Made by a program: the position numbers and the translations under genes. From assembly GCF_002157205.1 (NCBI RefSeq), contig NZ_CP021358.1:1488001-1552000 (forward strand): DNA of 64,000 nt. The letters run 5' to 3'. The stretch comes from Kushneria marisflavi (lineage in GTDB: Bacteria > Pseudomonadota > Gammaproteobacteria > Pseudomonadales > Halomonadaceae). Numbering within the stretch: the first letter of the stretch is position 1; the number at the start of each line of letters is the position of its first letter. Positions 1-8,623 of the stretch are shown here, piece after piece. The notes beneath the pieces were generated by a model. The model saw nothing but the letters and a program-made list of their open reading frames with translations, did not search any database and was not told the DNA's origin.

Positions 1-153
1 GAGCAGTTCGGCGTACCTGCACAGGCCATCACCGGAGGCTATATGCTGGCGGCTGGCTGCGGTGCGATGCTGTTGGCCGCCGGCAGCGCCGGGTACTGGG
101 TGGTACGCAAGCGCGGTCAGCGTGCACCAAACATGCAGCCCGCCCGTTCCTGA
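1..153 (+). CDS. C-terminal end of a membrane protein (partial)
   Basis: The window opens inside a reading frame that ends with TGA at 151-153. The visible 50 residues include one hydrophobic Gly/Ala-rich helix (about residues 11-35) followed by a basic tail with VVRKRGQR. This is what the last transmembrane segment and cytoplasmic end of a multi-spanning transporter such as an MFS protein looks like. The family cannot be named from so short a piece. Confidence 0.6.
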   Translation, partial: EQFGVPAQAITGGYMLAAGCGAMLLAAGSAGYWVVRKRGQRAPNMQPARS

Positions 154-179
154 TTCCTGCGCTATCAACACGCTTCCGG

Positions 180-197
180 CCGGCCCTTCGGGGCCGG
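180..197 (+). terminator. Hairpin after the partial membrane protein gene
   Basis: A 7-bp GC stem, CCGGCCC / GGGCCGG, closes a TTCG tetraloop 27 bases after the stop codon at 153. There is no clear T-tract after it (TTGTGGTGG), so it is only a probable terminator for the upstream gene. The rest of 198-363 shows nothing recognisable. Confidence 0.45.
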
Positions 198-363
198 TTG
201 TGGTGGTGGACGCCATCACTCGCTGTGGTGTCTCTTGAGATATCCGTCGATCAGTCCTGCCCTGGAGACTGCTCTCCCCAGATCAACTCGTTTGACACAC
301 TCTTTTCAAATCGCATCCATTGAGTCCTTCAGCCCGTTCTGGATCACTTGTCGGCACGTCCAG

Positions 364-420
364 AAACGAAAACGCCCCGCCATCAGGCGGGGCACAATGC
401 GTTTTAATCCCTTTTTTTAA
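364..420 (-). terminator. Rho-independent terminator of the dgc-etf operon
   Basis: A perfect 8-bp stem GCCCCGCC (374-381) / GGCGGGGC (386-393) with loop ATCA lies 80 bases past the end of etfB. Read on the minus strand it is followed directly by TTTTCGTTTC, a usable U-tract. On the plus strand a T-run at 412-418 lies further off, so it may work in both directions. Confidence 0.75.
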
Positions 421-473
421 CCAATGCCCGTGATCCCTTTCGCGCGTCGCCAATGGCAGCGCGCGGCAGGTTA

Positions 474-1283
474 TCAGCGCAAAACACCCTCTTCCCTGAG
501 CAATTTGAAAATCGCCTCGGCACCCTGCTCAGGCGTGACATCAGTGAGGGTCTGTCCACCACCGCCGTCGGCTTTGGCTGCCGCCGCCTTGAAGCGGTCA
601 CGGGCCGAGGAGGACTTGATAACCTTCAAACGCTTGGGCCGCTTGCGAGCCGGCTGAATCTGCCACTCGGTCAGCGGTGCATCGGCTTCGCTGGCATGCG
701 GCAGAACTTCAAGTTCACCGCGACGCGCCGGGCCAAAGGCGCTCTGCCGGGCCGCCGGGGCGCTGGTATCCACTGTGGCGATCGCCGGCAGGCGCACGCG
801 CAGACGGCGGCGCTTGCCACGCGGCAGAGCCTGAAGCACCGTGGCCACGCCCTTTTCGACCTTTTCGACGGCGGCCAGTCCGTTGATGACCGGCCAACCC
901 AGCGCCTCGGCCAGCAGATAGGGCAGAATGCCGGAGCCTTCACCGGTTTCGGCGCGCGTACCGGTCAGCACTAGCTGTGGTGTACTGGTGCGCAGGGCAT
1001 CGGTCAGCACGGGCACCACATCGGCCTGAGGCATCTGCTCGAGCAGGCGAATCTCTTCGATACCCATCCCCAGATAGCCACGAATGGCCTCTTCATTGTT
1101 GCTGTCATGCTGGCCGGCGTGCATCAGACTGACCGAGGCACCCTTCAGGCTCAGCGCCATTTCCACGGCACGAGCGTCCTGATCGGCGCGACGCGTACGG
1201 GCCGTCAAGGGATGACGGCCGATCGAGACCAGCACGGCCACATCGAGTCCGGAAGCATTCGAGGATTCGGCGTTAAGCGGCAT
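474..1283 (-). CDS. etfB: Electron transfer flavoprotein beta-type subunit of the dimethylglycine operon
   Basis: A 269-residue EtfB/FixA-family protein. The family feature visible is the adenosine-nucleotide-binding core around VLTGTRAETGEGSGILPYLLAEAL and VINGLAAVEKV. With the adjacent alpha subunit it would form a flavoprotein that takes electrons from dimethylglycine demethylation to the respiratory chain. I start it at 1283 because ATG there is preceded by GGAGGAGA and overlaps the end of etfA by 11 bases; a longer frame to 1361 has no such site. It is the last gene of the leftward operon. The C-terminal third is Lys/Arg-rich (PARKRPKRLKVIK). That it is dedicated to DgcAB is inferred from the equivalent Pseudomonas operon. 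Confidence 0.87.
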   Translation of the reverse strand: MPLNAESSNASGLDVAVLVSIGRHPLTARTRRADQDARAVEMALSLKGASVSLMHAGQHDSNNEEAIRGYLGMGIEEIRLLEQMPQADVVPVLTDALRTSTPQLVLTGTRAETGEGSGILPYLLAEALGWPVINGLAAVEKVEKGVATVLQALPRGKRRRLRVRLPAIATVDTSAPAARQSAFGPARRGELEVLPHASEADAPLTEWQIQPARKRPKRLKVIKSSSARDRFKAAAAKADGGGGQTLTDVTPEQGAEAIFKLLREEGVLR

Positions 1284-2553
1284 CGCGATTCTCCTCCTGC
1301 TCGGCGCGGTAGCGTTCCACCCGCTCGACCAGCGCCGAAAGGATAGCGTTGGCATCACCAATCACGGCCAGATCGGCACGTTTGACCATGTCACAGCCTT
1401 CATCAAGGTTGATGGCCACGACCTTCTCGCAGGTCTGGATGCCCTGCAGGTGCTGAATGGCGCCCGAGATACCCACAGCGACATAAACCTTTGCCGAGAC
1501 CCAGGTACCGGTGGCACCGACCTGCCGATCACGCGGCATGTAGCCATCGTCGACCGCCACGCGTGAGGCGCCCTTGGTCGCCCCCAGCACTTCGGCGGCG
1601 TGATGGTAGTTGTCCCAGTCCTTGACGCCATTGCCGGCAGATAGAATGAACTCGGCCTCGGCCAGCGATACGCTGGCCGGATCGACCGCCACTTCACCAA
1701 TGTCCTCGATGCGACCGAGCACATTGGGCAGCGGCTGGGAGAGCTCGATGGGCTCGGCCGCGTGCCGGGTCTCGGTGACCGGGTCGGCGCACTCGGCCAG
1801 CGCAATCACGACGTGCGGCAGATCGCGAACAATGTCGGTCGTGCCGGCAGCACCGCGGGTGATACAGCGCCAGCCGGTGGCACTGTCACTGTTGGCCTCG
1901 ACCTGCCAGACCTGAGTAGCGGCACGCTCGCCCAGCCGAACCCCCAGACGTCGGCCCAGTTCGCCACCGCCCTGGGTGGAATCCGGCAGTAGCCAGTAGC
2001 GCGGTGAAAGCTCTCGCTCCACGCCCTGCAGGGCCGCGATACGGTTTTCAGGCGTATAGCCGTCAAACTGCTCGCCCTCCAGGCAGAGCAGACGATCGAT
2101 ACCGGCCTCATCAAAGGTGGATTCCTTGTGCTCGCCATAGACGATGGCCAGCACGGCACCGGGATGATCCGGATCGGCGTCGGCCAGCTGACGGGCAAGC
2201 CCCAGCAGATCACGGTCGTGACCGGAGAGACGGCCACCGGCCATGTCGGGCACCACGGCCACCATGAACGCCGGCGACTCGATGGTGACACTGCGACGGC
2301 TGTCTTTTGCCTCGGCGCTGCGTCCGGTGGCCTGCGACGCCTGCTGGGCGCCGCTGCGGTCGATCCGACGAATGCCGTTGGGGCCCATGAAGCCGACAGC
2401 ATGCGGATTACGCCGCATCAGGCCGTTGGGCCCCATCCACTCACTGGCCACACTGCCACCGCCGATCTCGGCCAGCACTTCAAGGTGCTGAGGGTGCAGA
2501 CGGTTACGGGCGATCCACTCCTTGCGAGGGTCGCGACGAACAAGTTCGCTCAT
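1273..2553 (-). CDS. etfA: Electron transfer flavoprotein alpha-type subunit
   Basis: A 426-residue EtfA/FixB-family protein. The C-terminal FAD-binding domain carries the family signature VAVGISGAIQHLQGIQ and NLDEGCDMVKRADLAVIGDA. An unusual N-terminal extension of roughly 100 residues, rich in Arg and Asn (EWIARNRLHPQHLEVL, MGPNGLMRRNPHAVGFMGPNG), precedes the usual ETF domain; similar extensions are known in ETF subunits of dimethylglycine operons. The ATG at 2553 overlaps the dgcB stop in an ATGA arrangement, which points to translational coupling. It should pair with the downstream beta subunit. Confidence 0.87.
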   Translation of the reverse strand: MSELVRRDPRKEWIARNRLHPQHLEVLAEIGGGSVASEWMGPNGLMRRNPHAVGFMGPNGIRRIDRSGAQQASQATGRSAEAKDSRRSVTIESPAFMVAVVPDMAGGRLSGHDRDLLGLARQLADADPDHPGAVLAIVYGEHKESTFDEAGIDRLLCLEGEQFDGYTPENRIAALQGVERELSPRYWLLPDSTQGGGELGRRLGVRLGERAATQVWQVEANSDSATGWRCITRGAAGTTDIVRDLPHVVIALAECADPVTETRHAAEPIELSQPLPNVLGRIEDIGEVAVDPASVSLAEAEFILSAGNGVKDWDNYHHAAEVLGATKGASRVAVDDGYMPRDRQVGATGTWVSAKVYVAVGISGAIQHLQGIQTCEKVVAINLDEGCDMVKRADLAVIGDANAILSALVERVERYRAEQEENRDAA

Positions 2554-4559
2554 GACGTTACCTCCTCGACATTACGCTCGGTCTGCGAGGCATTCTTGCC
2601 TGACGCCTTTTTTCCTGCAGCGGCATCGGTCGTCAGCGCATCGGCCACCAGTTCGGCAATGTCCTTGATATCGGCGCGCGGTTCCACCACGCCTTCCAGC
2701 ATGGCCGTACACTGCGGGCAGCCGACGGCCACCGTATCCGCACCGGTTTCACGTACATCGCCCATTCGCATATCGGGAATACGCTGCTTGCCGGGAATAT
2801 CGGTGATCGGCGCACCACCGCCCCCGCCACAGCAGCGCGAGCGATAGCCGGAACGCGCCATTTCCTTGACCTCGATACCCAGCGCTCTGAGTACGTCGCG
2901 TGGCGCTTCGTACTCGCCGTTATAGCGTCCGAGATAGCACGGATCGTGATAGGTCACGCTGCCGCCCTTCCAGGCCTTGAAGGTGAGTCGCTCGGCCTTG
3001 ACCAGCTCATTGATATAAGTGCTGTGGTGATAGACCTCGTAATTGGCCGGCATGTCAGCCGTGCCCAGCTCGCCGTACTCGTTCTTGAGCACGTGGAAGC
3101 TGTGCGGGTCACAGGTGACAATGCGCGAGAAGCGATACTGGCTCATGGTTTTGATGTTACGCCGCGCCAGGGTCTGGAAGGTGGCTTCATCCCCCAGGCG
3201 CCGGGCCACATCACCACTGTCGCGCTCTTCATTGCCCAATACGGCAAAGTCGACATCGGCAGCCCGCAGGACCTTGATCAGCGAGCGCAGCGTGCGCTGG
3301 TTACGCATGTCAAAGACGCCGTCACCCAGCCACAACAGCACCTCGGCCTCTTTTTTATCCGCCATCAGCGGCAGGTTGAGATCCGCGGCCCAGTGCAGAC
3401 GCGAATCAGGGTCGAAACCGCCGGGATTATCCGTGGCGATCAGATTATCCAGTACCTCGGCGCCCTTGTTGGGTGTGTTGCCGTGTTCAAGCGTCAGGAA
3501 ACGGCGCATGTCGACGATGGCATCAACGTGCTCAATCATCATCGGACACTCTTCGACGCAGGCACGACAGGTGGTGCAGGACCACAGCGTCTCGGCATCC
3601 ACCAGTGCACGACCTTCGCGGGGCACGATCGGCCCGTTCGGGCTACCGCCGTGCTCACCGATCGGCTTGCCCGGATAGGGGGAACCGTGATAGTTCGCAT
3701 CGGTCCCGCCGGCCATGCCGATGACCATGTCCTGAATCAGCTTTTTCGGGTTGAGCGGCTGACCGGCAGCAAACGCCGGGCACATCGCTTCACAGCGGCC
3801 GCACTGCACGCAGGCGTCAAAGCCCAGCAGCTGGTTCCAGGTAAAGTCGGCGGGCTTTTCAACGCCAAGCTTTTTCTTGTCGTCATCAAGCTTCAGCGCC
3901 TTCAGACCGGTCGAGCGATGCTCTCCACCGGTGCCATCGGAAAAACGCTCCTGACGACGGTGAAAGGCAAGATGCAGGGCACCGGCGAAGGCGTGCTTCA
4001 TCGGTCCACCCCAGGTCATGCCAAAGAACATCTCGCCAAGCCCCCAGGTGACCACGGCGGCCAGCACCAGTGCGATCAGCCAGCCGCCGGCATCTTCCGG
4101 CAAAATGCCGGCGGTGGGCAGCGTCACCATGAACATGCCGACCGAGAAGGCCATCAGGCTCTTGGGCAGACGCATCCACGGCCCTTTTGACAGTCGCTGC
4201 GGCGGCGGATTGCGGCGTTTGGCGACAAACAGGCTGCCCACGAACATGCTGATCGTGGCGGCCAGCAGTACCCAGGCAAGAATGGCGCTATCAAGGCCGA
4301 AACCGTGGACAATGATGGCCAAAAGCGCAGCCAGCACAAAGCCGCCGGCGGTGGCCACGTGGGTTTTGGAGATGTACTTGTCGCGATCAACGATGTGGTG
4401 CAGATCCACCAGATAGCGTCTGGGCATCTGCATCAGCCCGCGCATGATGGGCACGGGAGAGGGTCGCCCCTGGCGCCACAGGCGCACGCGACGCACCGCA
4501 CCGATGGCGGCCAGCAACAACGCAGAGAACAGCAGTATCGGCAAAAGGATATCAAGCAT
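2550..4559 (-). CDS. dgcB: Dimethylglycine demethylation protein DgcB (Fe-S/CCG protein)
   Basis: A 669-residue membrane-associated iron-sulfur protein of the heterodisulfide-reductase-like family. The N-terminal third contains several hydrophobic segments. It is followed by two ferredoxin-type cysteine clusters (CVQCGRCEAMCP and CTTCRACVEECP) and two CCG-type elements near the C-terminus (HDPCYLGRYNGEY...CCGGGGG and VGCPQCTAML). It is needed with DgcA for dimethylglycine to sarcosine conversion in Pseudomonas and probably passes electrons to the membrane. Start 4559 has a strong GAGAGGAG ribosome site; the longer frame to 4601 lacks one. It sits 84 bases after dgcA. Confidence 0.9.
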   Translation of the reverse strand: MLDILLPILLFSALLLAAIGAVRRVRLWRQGRPSPVPIMRGLMQMPRRYLVDLHHIVDRDKYISKTHVATAGGFVLAALLAIIVHGFGLDSAILAWVLLAATISMFVGSLFVAKRRNPPPQRLSKGPWMRLPKSLMAFSVGMFMVTLPTAGILPEDAGGWLIALVLAAVVTWGLGEMFFGMTWGGPMKHAFAGALHLAFHRRQERFSDGTGGEHRSTGLKALKLDDDKKKLGVEKPADFTWNQLLGFDACVQCGRCEAMCPAFAAGQPLNPKKLIQDMVIGMAGGTDANYHGSPYPGKPIGEHGGSPNGPIVPREGRALVDAETLWSCTTCRACVEECPMMIEHVDAIVDMRRFLTLEHGNTPNKGAEVLDNLIATDNPGGFDPDSRLHWAADLNLPLMADKKEAEVLLWLGDGVFDMRNQRTLRSLIKVLRAADVDFAVLGNEERDSGDVARRLGDEATFQTLARRNIKTMSQYRFSRIVTCDPHSFHVLKNEYGELGTADMPANYEVYHHSTYINELVKAERLTFKAWKGGSVTYHDPCYLGRYNGEYEAPRDVLRALGIEVKEMARSGYRSRCCGGGGGAPITDIPGKQRIPDMRMGDVRETGADTVAVGCPQCTAMLEGVVEPRADIKDIAELVADALTTDAAAGKKASGKNASQTERNVEEVTS

Positions 4560-4643
4560 GGCGTCTCTCCTCTCGGAGACACCGTAAGGACGAAACGTCA
4601 CGGGCCCGGGGGCCCATGACGTTCAACTTACAGCGTTATTGTT

Positions 4644-6716
4644 TCAGAAGTCCTTGCACAACCGCAGCGCATCATAGATGGCAGCATGCGTGTTGCGCGG
4701 CGCGGTGCAGTCACCCAGACGGAACAGCGCGAAGCCATCACCGCTCTCGGACAGGCAGGGCTGCGGTTCGATGGCATAGAGCGCCTCGATATCGGTCTGG
4801 CCCTTGTTGCGTGACTGGCCCTTGAGGCTGTAATACAGCGCCTCATCCGGACGCACCCCGTTTTCGACCACGACCTGATCCACGACCCGCTCTTCCATGG
4901 CACCGGTGTACTCGTTCTCGAGTACCGCGACCAGAGAATCGCCCTCGCGATAGACCTTATGCAGCGCGAGATCCGACGTCATGATGACCTCTTTCTCGTA
5001 GAGGCTGCGGTAATACGTCGGGAACGTTGTTCCCCCTACTGCAGCACCGGGCTTGATATCGTCGGTGACGATCTCGACGCGCGAGCCCTTGTCGGCCAGA
5101 TAATCGGCGGCGGAGACCCCTGAAAACTCGCAGATGGTGTCAAAGATCAGGACGTTCTTGCCCGGTTCCACGCTGCCATCGAGAATGTCCCAGGTGCTGA
5201 CGACCAGGCTCTTGCCCTTGTCTTCGTCATAGCCCCACTCCGGCACCTGCGAGAGGAACGGCTGACCACCTGTGGCCAGAATCACCACGTCCGGACGCAG
5301 ATCCTTGATGGTGGCTTCATCGGCCTTCGTGCCCAGACGCTGATCAACGCCCAGACGTGTCAGTTCGAGCTGATACCAGCGCGTGATACCGGCGATCTGA
5401 TCGCGCTGCGGCGCTTTTGATGCAATGGTGATCTGCCCACCGATCTGCTCTTTCGCTTCAAACAACGTGACGTCATGACCACGCTCGGCGCAGACGCGAG
5501 CGGCTTCCATCCCGCCGGGACCACCGCCAACGATCACAACCTTGCGCTTTGGCCCTTCGGTTTTTTCGATGATGTGCGGCAGGCCCATGTATTCGCGCGA
5601 CGTGGCCGCGTTCTGGATACACAGGACGTCGAGCCCCTGGTACTGACGATCGATGCAGTAGTTGGCACCAACGCACTGCTTGATCTGATCGACCTGGTTG
5701 TTCTTGATCTTGGCGATGATGTGCGGGTCGGCAATGTGGGCACGCGTCATGCCGACCAGATCCACGTAACCGCCTTCCAGAATACGCTGGGCCTGGTTGG
5801 GGTCCTTGATGTTCTGGGCGTGAATGACCGGAACGCTGACCACTTCCTTGATGCCAGAGGCCAGGTGCAAAAACGGCTCCGGCGGATAGGACATGTTGGG
5901 AATAACGTTGGCCAGAGTGTTGTGCGTATCACAGCCCGAGCCCACCACGCCAAAGTAATCGACCATGCCGGTGGCATCGTAATAGGCCGCGATGCGCTTC
6001 ATCTCCTCGTGATCGAGACCGTCCGGATGGAACTCGTCCCCGGTAATACGCATGCCGACCACGAAGTCGTCACCGACTTCAGCGCGCACGGCCTTGAGCA
6101 CTTCCATGCCAAAGCGCATGCGGTTTTCAAAGCTGCCGCCCCATTCATCGGTCCGCTTGTTGACGCGCGGACTCCAGAACTGGTCGATCAAATGCTGGTG
6201 TACGGCAGAAAGCTCGACGCCATCAAGACCGCCTTCCTTCGCCCGGCGTGCTGCCTGGGTGAAGTCATAAATGATGCGGTGGATTTCTTCGACTTCGATC
6301 GTCTTGCAGGTCGAGCGGTGTACCGGCTCACGGATACCCGACGGCGAGACCAGCGTTGACCAGTCGTAACCATCCCAGCGTGAGCGACGGCCCATATGGG
6401 TGATCTGGATCATGATCTTGCCGCCATGCTTGTGCACGGCGTCCGCCAGGTTCTGGAAGTGCGGGATGATGCGATCGGTCGACAGGTTGACCGAGCTCCA
6501 CCAGCCCTGCGGGCTGTCGATGGACACGATCGACGAGCCGCCACAGATGCACAGGCCGCACCCGCCCTTGGCCTTCTCTTCGTAGTATTTGACGTAGCGG
6601 TCGGTGGTCATGCCGCCGTCGGTGGCGTACACCTCGGCATGCGCCGTGCTGACCACGCGGTTACGGATGGTGTGCTTGCCGATCTGGATCGGCTTGAATA
6701 GAGCTTCGAATGCCAT
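4644..6716 (-). CDS. dgcA: Dimethylglycine demethylation protein DgcA (flavin oxidoreductase)
   Basis: A 690-residue protein of the trimethylamine dehydrogenase/2,4-dienoyl-CoA reductase family. Residues 1-360 form an FMN-binding TIM barrel, and residues about 392-680 form a dinucleotide-binding region starting with VVIVGGGPGG. It is predicted to demethylate dimethylglycine to sarcosine together with DgcB. The cysteine cluster between the domains is C348-x2-A351-x2-C354-x11-C366: the second of the four [4Fe-4S] ligands known in trimethylamine dehydrogenase is alanine (codon GCC). The order dipeptidase-DUF5943-dgcA-dgcB-etfA-etfB matches the Pseudomonas locus, so the assignment is firm. Confidence 0.92.
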   Translation of the reverse strand: MAFEALFKPIQIGKHTIRNRVVSTAHAEVYATDGGMTTDRYVKYYEEKAKGGCGLCICGGSSIVSIDSPQGWWSSVNLSTDRIIPHFQNLADAVHKHGGKIMIQITHMGRRSRWDGYDWSTLVSPSGIREPVHRSTCKTIEVEEIHRIIYDFTQAARRAKEGGLDGVELSAVHQHLIDQFWSPRVNKRTDEWGGSFENRMRFGMEVLKAVRAEVGDDFVVGMRITGDEFHPDGLDHEEMKRIAAYYDATGMVDYFGVVGSGCDTHNTLANVIPNMSYPPEPFLHLASGIKEVVSVPVIHAQNIKDPNQAQRILEGGYVDLVGMTRAHIADPHIIAKIKNNQVDQIKQCVGANYCIDRQYQGLDVLCIQNAATSREYMGLPHIIEKTEGPKRKVVIVGGGPGGMEAARVCAERGHDVTLFEAKEQIGGQITIASKAPQRDQIAGITRWYQLELTRLGVDQRLGTKADEATIKDLRPDVVILATGGQPFLSQVPEWGYDEDKGKSLVVSTWDILDGSVEPGKNVLIFDTICEFSGVSAADYLADKGSRVEIVTDDIKPGAAVGGTTFPTYYRSLYEKEVIMTSDLALHKVYREGDSLVAVLENEYTGAMEERVVDQVVVENGVRPDEALYYSLKGQSRNKGQTDIEALYAIEPQPCLSESGDGFALFRLGDCTAPRNTHAAIYDALRLCKDF

Positions 6717-6731
6717 CTCAAGGATCCTCGG

Positions 6732-7262
6732 TTACGCGGGCGTGACAACAAACAGACCGTGGTCGTGGCCCTGCTGGGCGCCACTCTGGGTCTGTACGGC
6801 AACGGTGCGCAAATCACTGCCACGGGCGCTCAGAATCTGATCCATGGCGCCGGCAAACCAGCCGGTGAACATGTACTCGACCTTGCGATCCACCTTGCCC
6901 ATCTGATAGACGAAGGCGCTGTGCTCAAGACGCACGCGGGCCGTACCGGCTTCCAGATCGATCTCTTCGGTGATGAAAAGTCCCCAGCCGCGCTGAGACA
7001 GGCGCTTCATGTAGTGTTCGAAGACGTCGACGCCTTCCAGACCGTGAAGCTCGGCTTCCTTCTCGCACCAGTGCCAGGCACTCTTGTAGCCGGCGTGATA
7101 GAGAATCTCCGCGTATTTCTCGGCACCCAGGGCCTCTTCGATGGCCATGTGGTTGTTGATGAAGAAATGGCGCGGTACATACAGCATCGGCAGGGCATCG
7201 GTCGTCCAGATACCGGTTTCGCTGTCGACTTCAATCGGGAGTTCAGGGGCTTGTTTCGTCAC
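6732..7262 (-). CDS. DUF5943 protein of the dimethylglycine operon
   Basis: A 176-residue protein matching the uncharacterised DUF5943 protein that lies directly before dgcA in Pseudomonas. It has a globular sequence with motifs such as YVPRHFFINNHMAIEEALG and AWHWCEKEAELHG, and no signal peptide or membrane helix. I prefer a GTG start at 7262 with GAGGAAG at a good distance; a TTG at 7277 is the alternative. It ends 15 bases before dgcA, so it is co-transcribed. The fold recalls the V4R small-molecule-binding domain, but the function is unknown. Confidence 0.75.
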   Translation of the reverse strand: MTKQAPELPIEVDSETGIWTTDALPMLYVPRHFFINNHMAIEEALGAEKYAEILYHAGYKSAWHWCEKEAELHGLEGVDVFEHYMKRLSQRGWGLFITEEIDLEAGTARVRLEHSAFVYQMGKVDRKVEYMFTGWFAGAMDQILSARGSDLRTVAVQTQSGAQQGHDHGLFVVTPA

Positions 7263-7370
7263 GATCGTCTTCCTCAAACTTGTAATTGTTCAAGAGCCGG
7301 ATAGGCCCTGAAGGGGGCAGGAAAGGCAGGCAGGACGGCGAATCAGGCGCCGCCCCGTCCCTTTTGAGAC

Positions 7371-8348
7371 TTATTCGCCCCAGACATCCTTCAGGGTTCT
7401 GACCCAGTTCTCGCCCATGATCTTTCTGACCTGGGTTTCACTCAGGCCGCGCTTTAGAAGCGCTTCTGTCAGGTTGGGGAATTCGCCGATGGTACGAATG
7501 CCCTCGGGATTGATGATCTTGCCGAAGTTGGTCAGGCGACGGGCGTAGCCCTTGTCGTGGGTCAGCCACTCAAAGAAGTTCTGATCATGGCCTTGAGTAA
7601 AGTCGGTGCCGATGCCGATGGCATCTTCGCCGACGATGTTCATGATGTATTCGATCGCTTCGCAGTAGTCGTCGATGGTGGAATCGACGCCATTTTTGAG
7701 AAACGGCGTGAACATGGTGACGCCAACAAAGCCGCCGTGATCGGCGATAAACTTGAGTTCTTCGTCAGACTTGTTGCGCGGGTGCTCCTTGAGCCCGGAA
7801 GGCAGGCAGTGGGAGTAGCACACCGGCTTTTTGGATTCGAGAATGACCTCTTTGGACGTGGTCGCGCCCACGTGGGACAGGTCGCACAGCATGCCGACAC
7901 GGTTCATTTCAGCCACGATCTCGCGTCCGAAACCGGACAGGCCGCCGTCGCGCTCGTAGCAGCCGGTGCCGACCAGGTTCTGGGTGTTGTAGCACATCTG
8001 CACGATGCCCACGCCCAGCTCCTTGAAGATCTCGACATAACCGATCTGGTCTTCAAACGCATGGGCGTTTTGAAAGCCGAAGATGATGCCGGTCTTGCCT
8101 TCTTCCTTGGCACGGGTGATGTCGGCGGTGGTGCGCACCGGGCGTACCAGGTCGCTGCACTCTTCCATCAGCTTTTTGGAAGCGACGATGTTATCCACCG
8201 TTGCCTTGAACCCTTCCCAGACCGAGACGGTGCAGTTGGCGGCGGTCAAACCGCCGCGGCGCATGTCTTCAAGCAGTTCCCGGTTCCATTTGGCGATGAT
8301 CAGGCCATCGATCACAATGGCGTCGTCATGCAGTTCGGCAGGGGTCAT
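7371..8348 (-). CDS. Membrane dipeptidase (M19 family) of the betaine operon
   Basis: A 325-residue peptidase M19/renal dipeptidase family protein. Family motifs include DLSHVGATTSKEVI, YSHCLPSGLKEHPRNKSDEEL and GIGTDFTQGH, which hold metal-binding His/Asp residues. The usual N-terminal HxDxH-type motif is changed to DGLIIAKWN. A homologue is the first gene of the dgc cluster in Pseudomonas; its substrate is not established. Start 8348 is chosen for TGGAGCC upstream and for the typical MTPAELHDDAIVIDGL opening. A weak hairpin (GGACGG/CCGTCC, 7333-7360) lies in the 108-base gap to the next gene and could adjust expression. Control by GbdR from the adjacent gene is likely. Confidence 0.85.
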   Translation of the reverse strand: MTPAELHDDAIVIDGLIIAKWNRELLEDMRRGGLTAANCTVSVWEGFKATVDNIVASKKLMEECSDLVRPVRTTADITRAKEEGKTGIIFGFQNAHAFEDQIGYVEIFKELGVGIVQMCYNTQNLVGTGCYERDGGLSGFGREIVAEMNRVGMLCDLSHVGATTSKEVILESKKPVCYSHCLPSGLKEHPRNKSDEELKFIADHGGFVGVTMFTPFLKNGVDSTIDDYCEAIEYIMNIVGEDAIGIGTDFTQGHDQNFFEWLTHDKGYARRLTNFGKIINPEGIRTIGEFPNLTEALLKRGLSETQVRKIMGENWVRTLKDVWGE

Positions 8349-8555
8349 GGTCAGGCTCCAGATGGTGACTAATGCATGGAGCATATCCCTGCCCCGGCTT
8401 CATCCGACGCCTGGAAACGACGGGGAAAATTCCAAAAGCGTCATCCCCTGCCAAAGAGTGCCCGACCGACTCCTCCCGCCTTTTGATCTCGACACAAAAC
8501 GTCAGTGGATCAAGACATTGCCCTGAACCGTCTTACTGCCTCCCGAGTAAAAAGA

Positions 8556-8590
8556 CACAAAAAAGGAGCTGCCCGGGCGGGGCAGCTCCT
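8556..8590 (-). terminator. Rho-independent terminator of gbdR
   Basis: The inverted repeat AGGAGCTGCCC / GGGCAGCTCCT (8564-8590) is followed on the minus strand by TTTTTTGTGTCTTTTT. It lies 34 bases after the gbdR stop, so it separates gbdR from the dipeptidase-dgc operon. That operon must therefore have its own promoter in 8349-8555. Confidence 0.85.
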
Positions 8591-8623
8591 CGATGAACGC
8601 TGATGGCGTGTCGCTTTCAGGGA

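Noticed and set aside
2946..4190. A 414-codon plus-strand frame opposite dgcB
   Set aside because: It is a shadow of GC-rich coding DNA. dgcB on the other strand has clear cysteine motifs, a ribosome site and an ATGA overlap with etfA.
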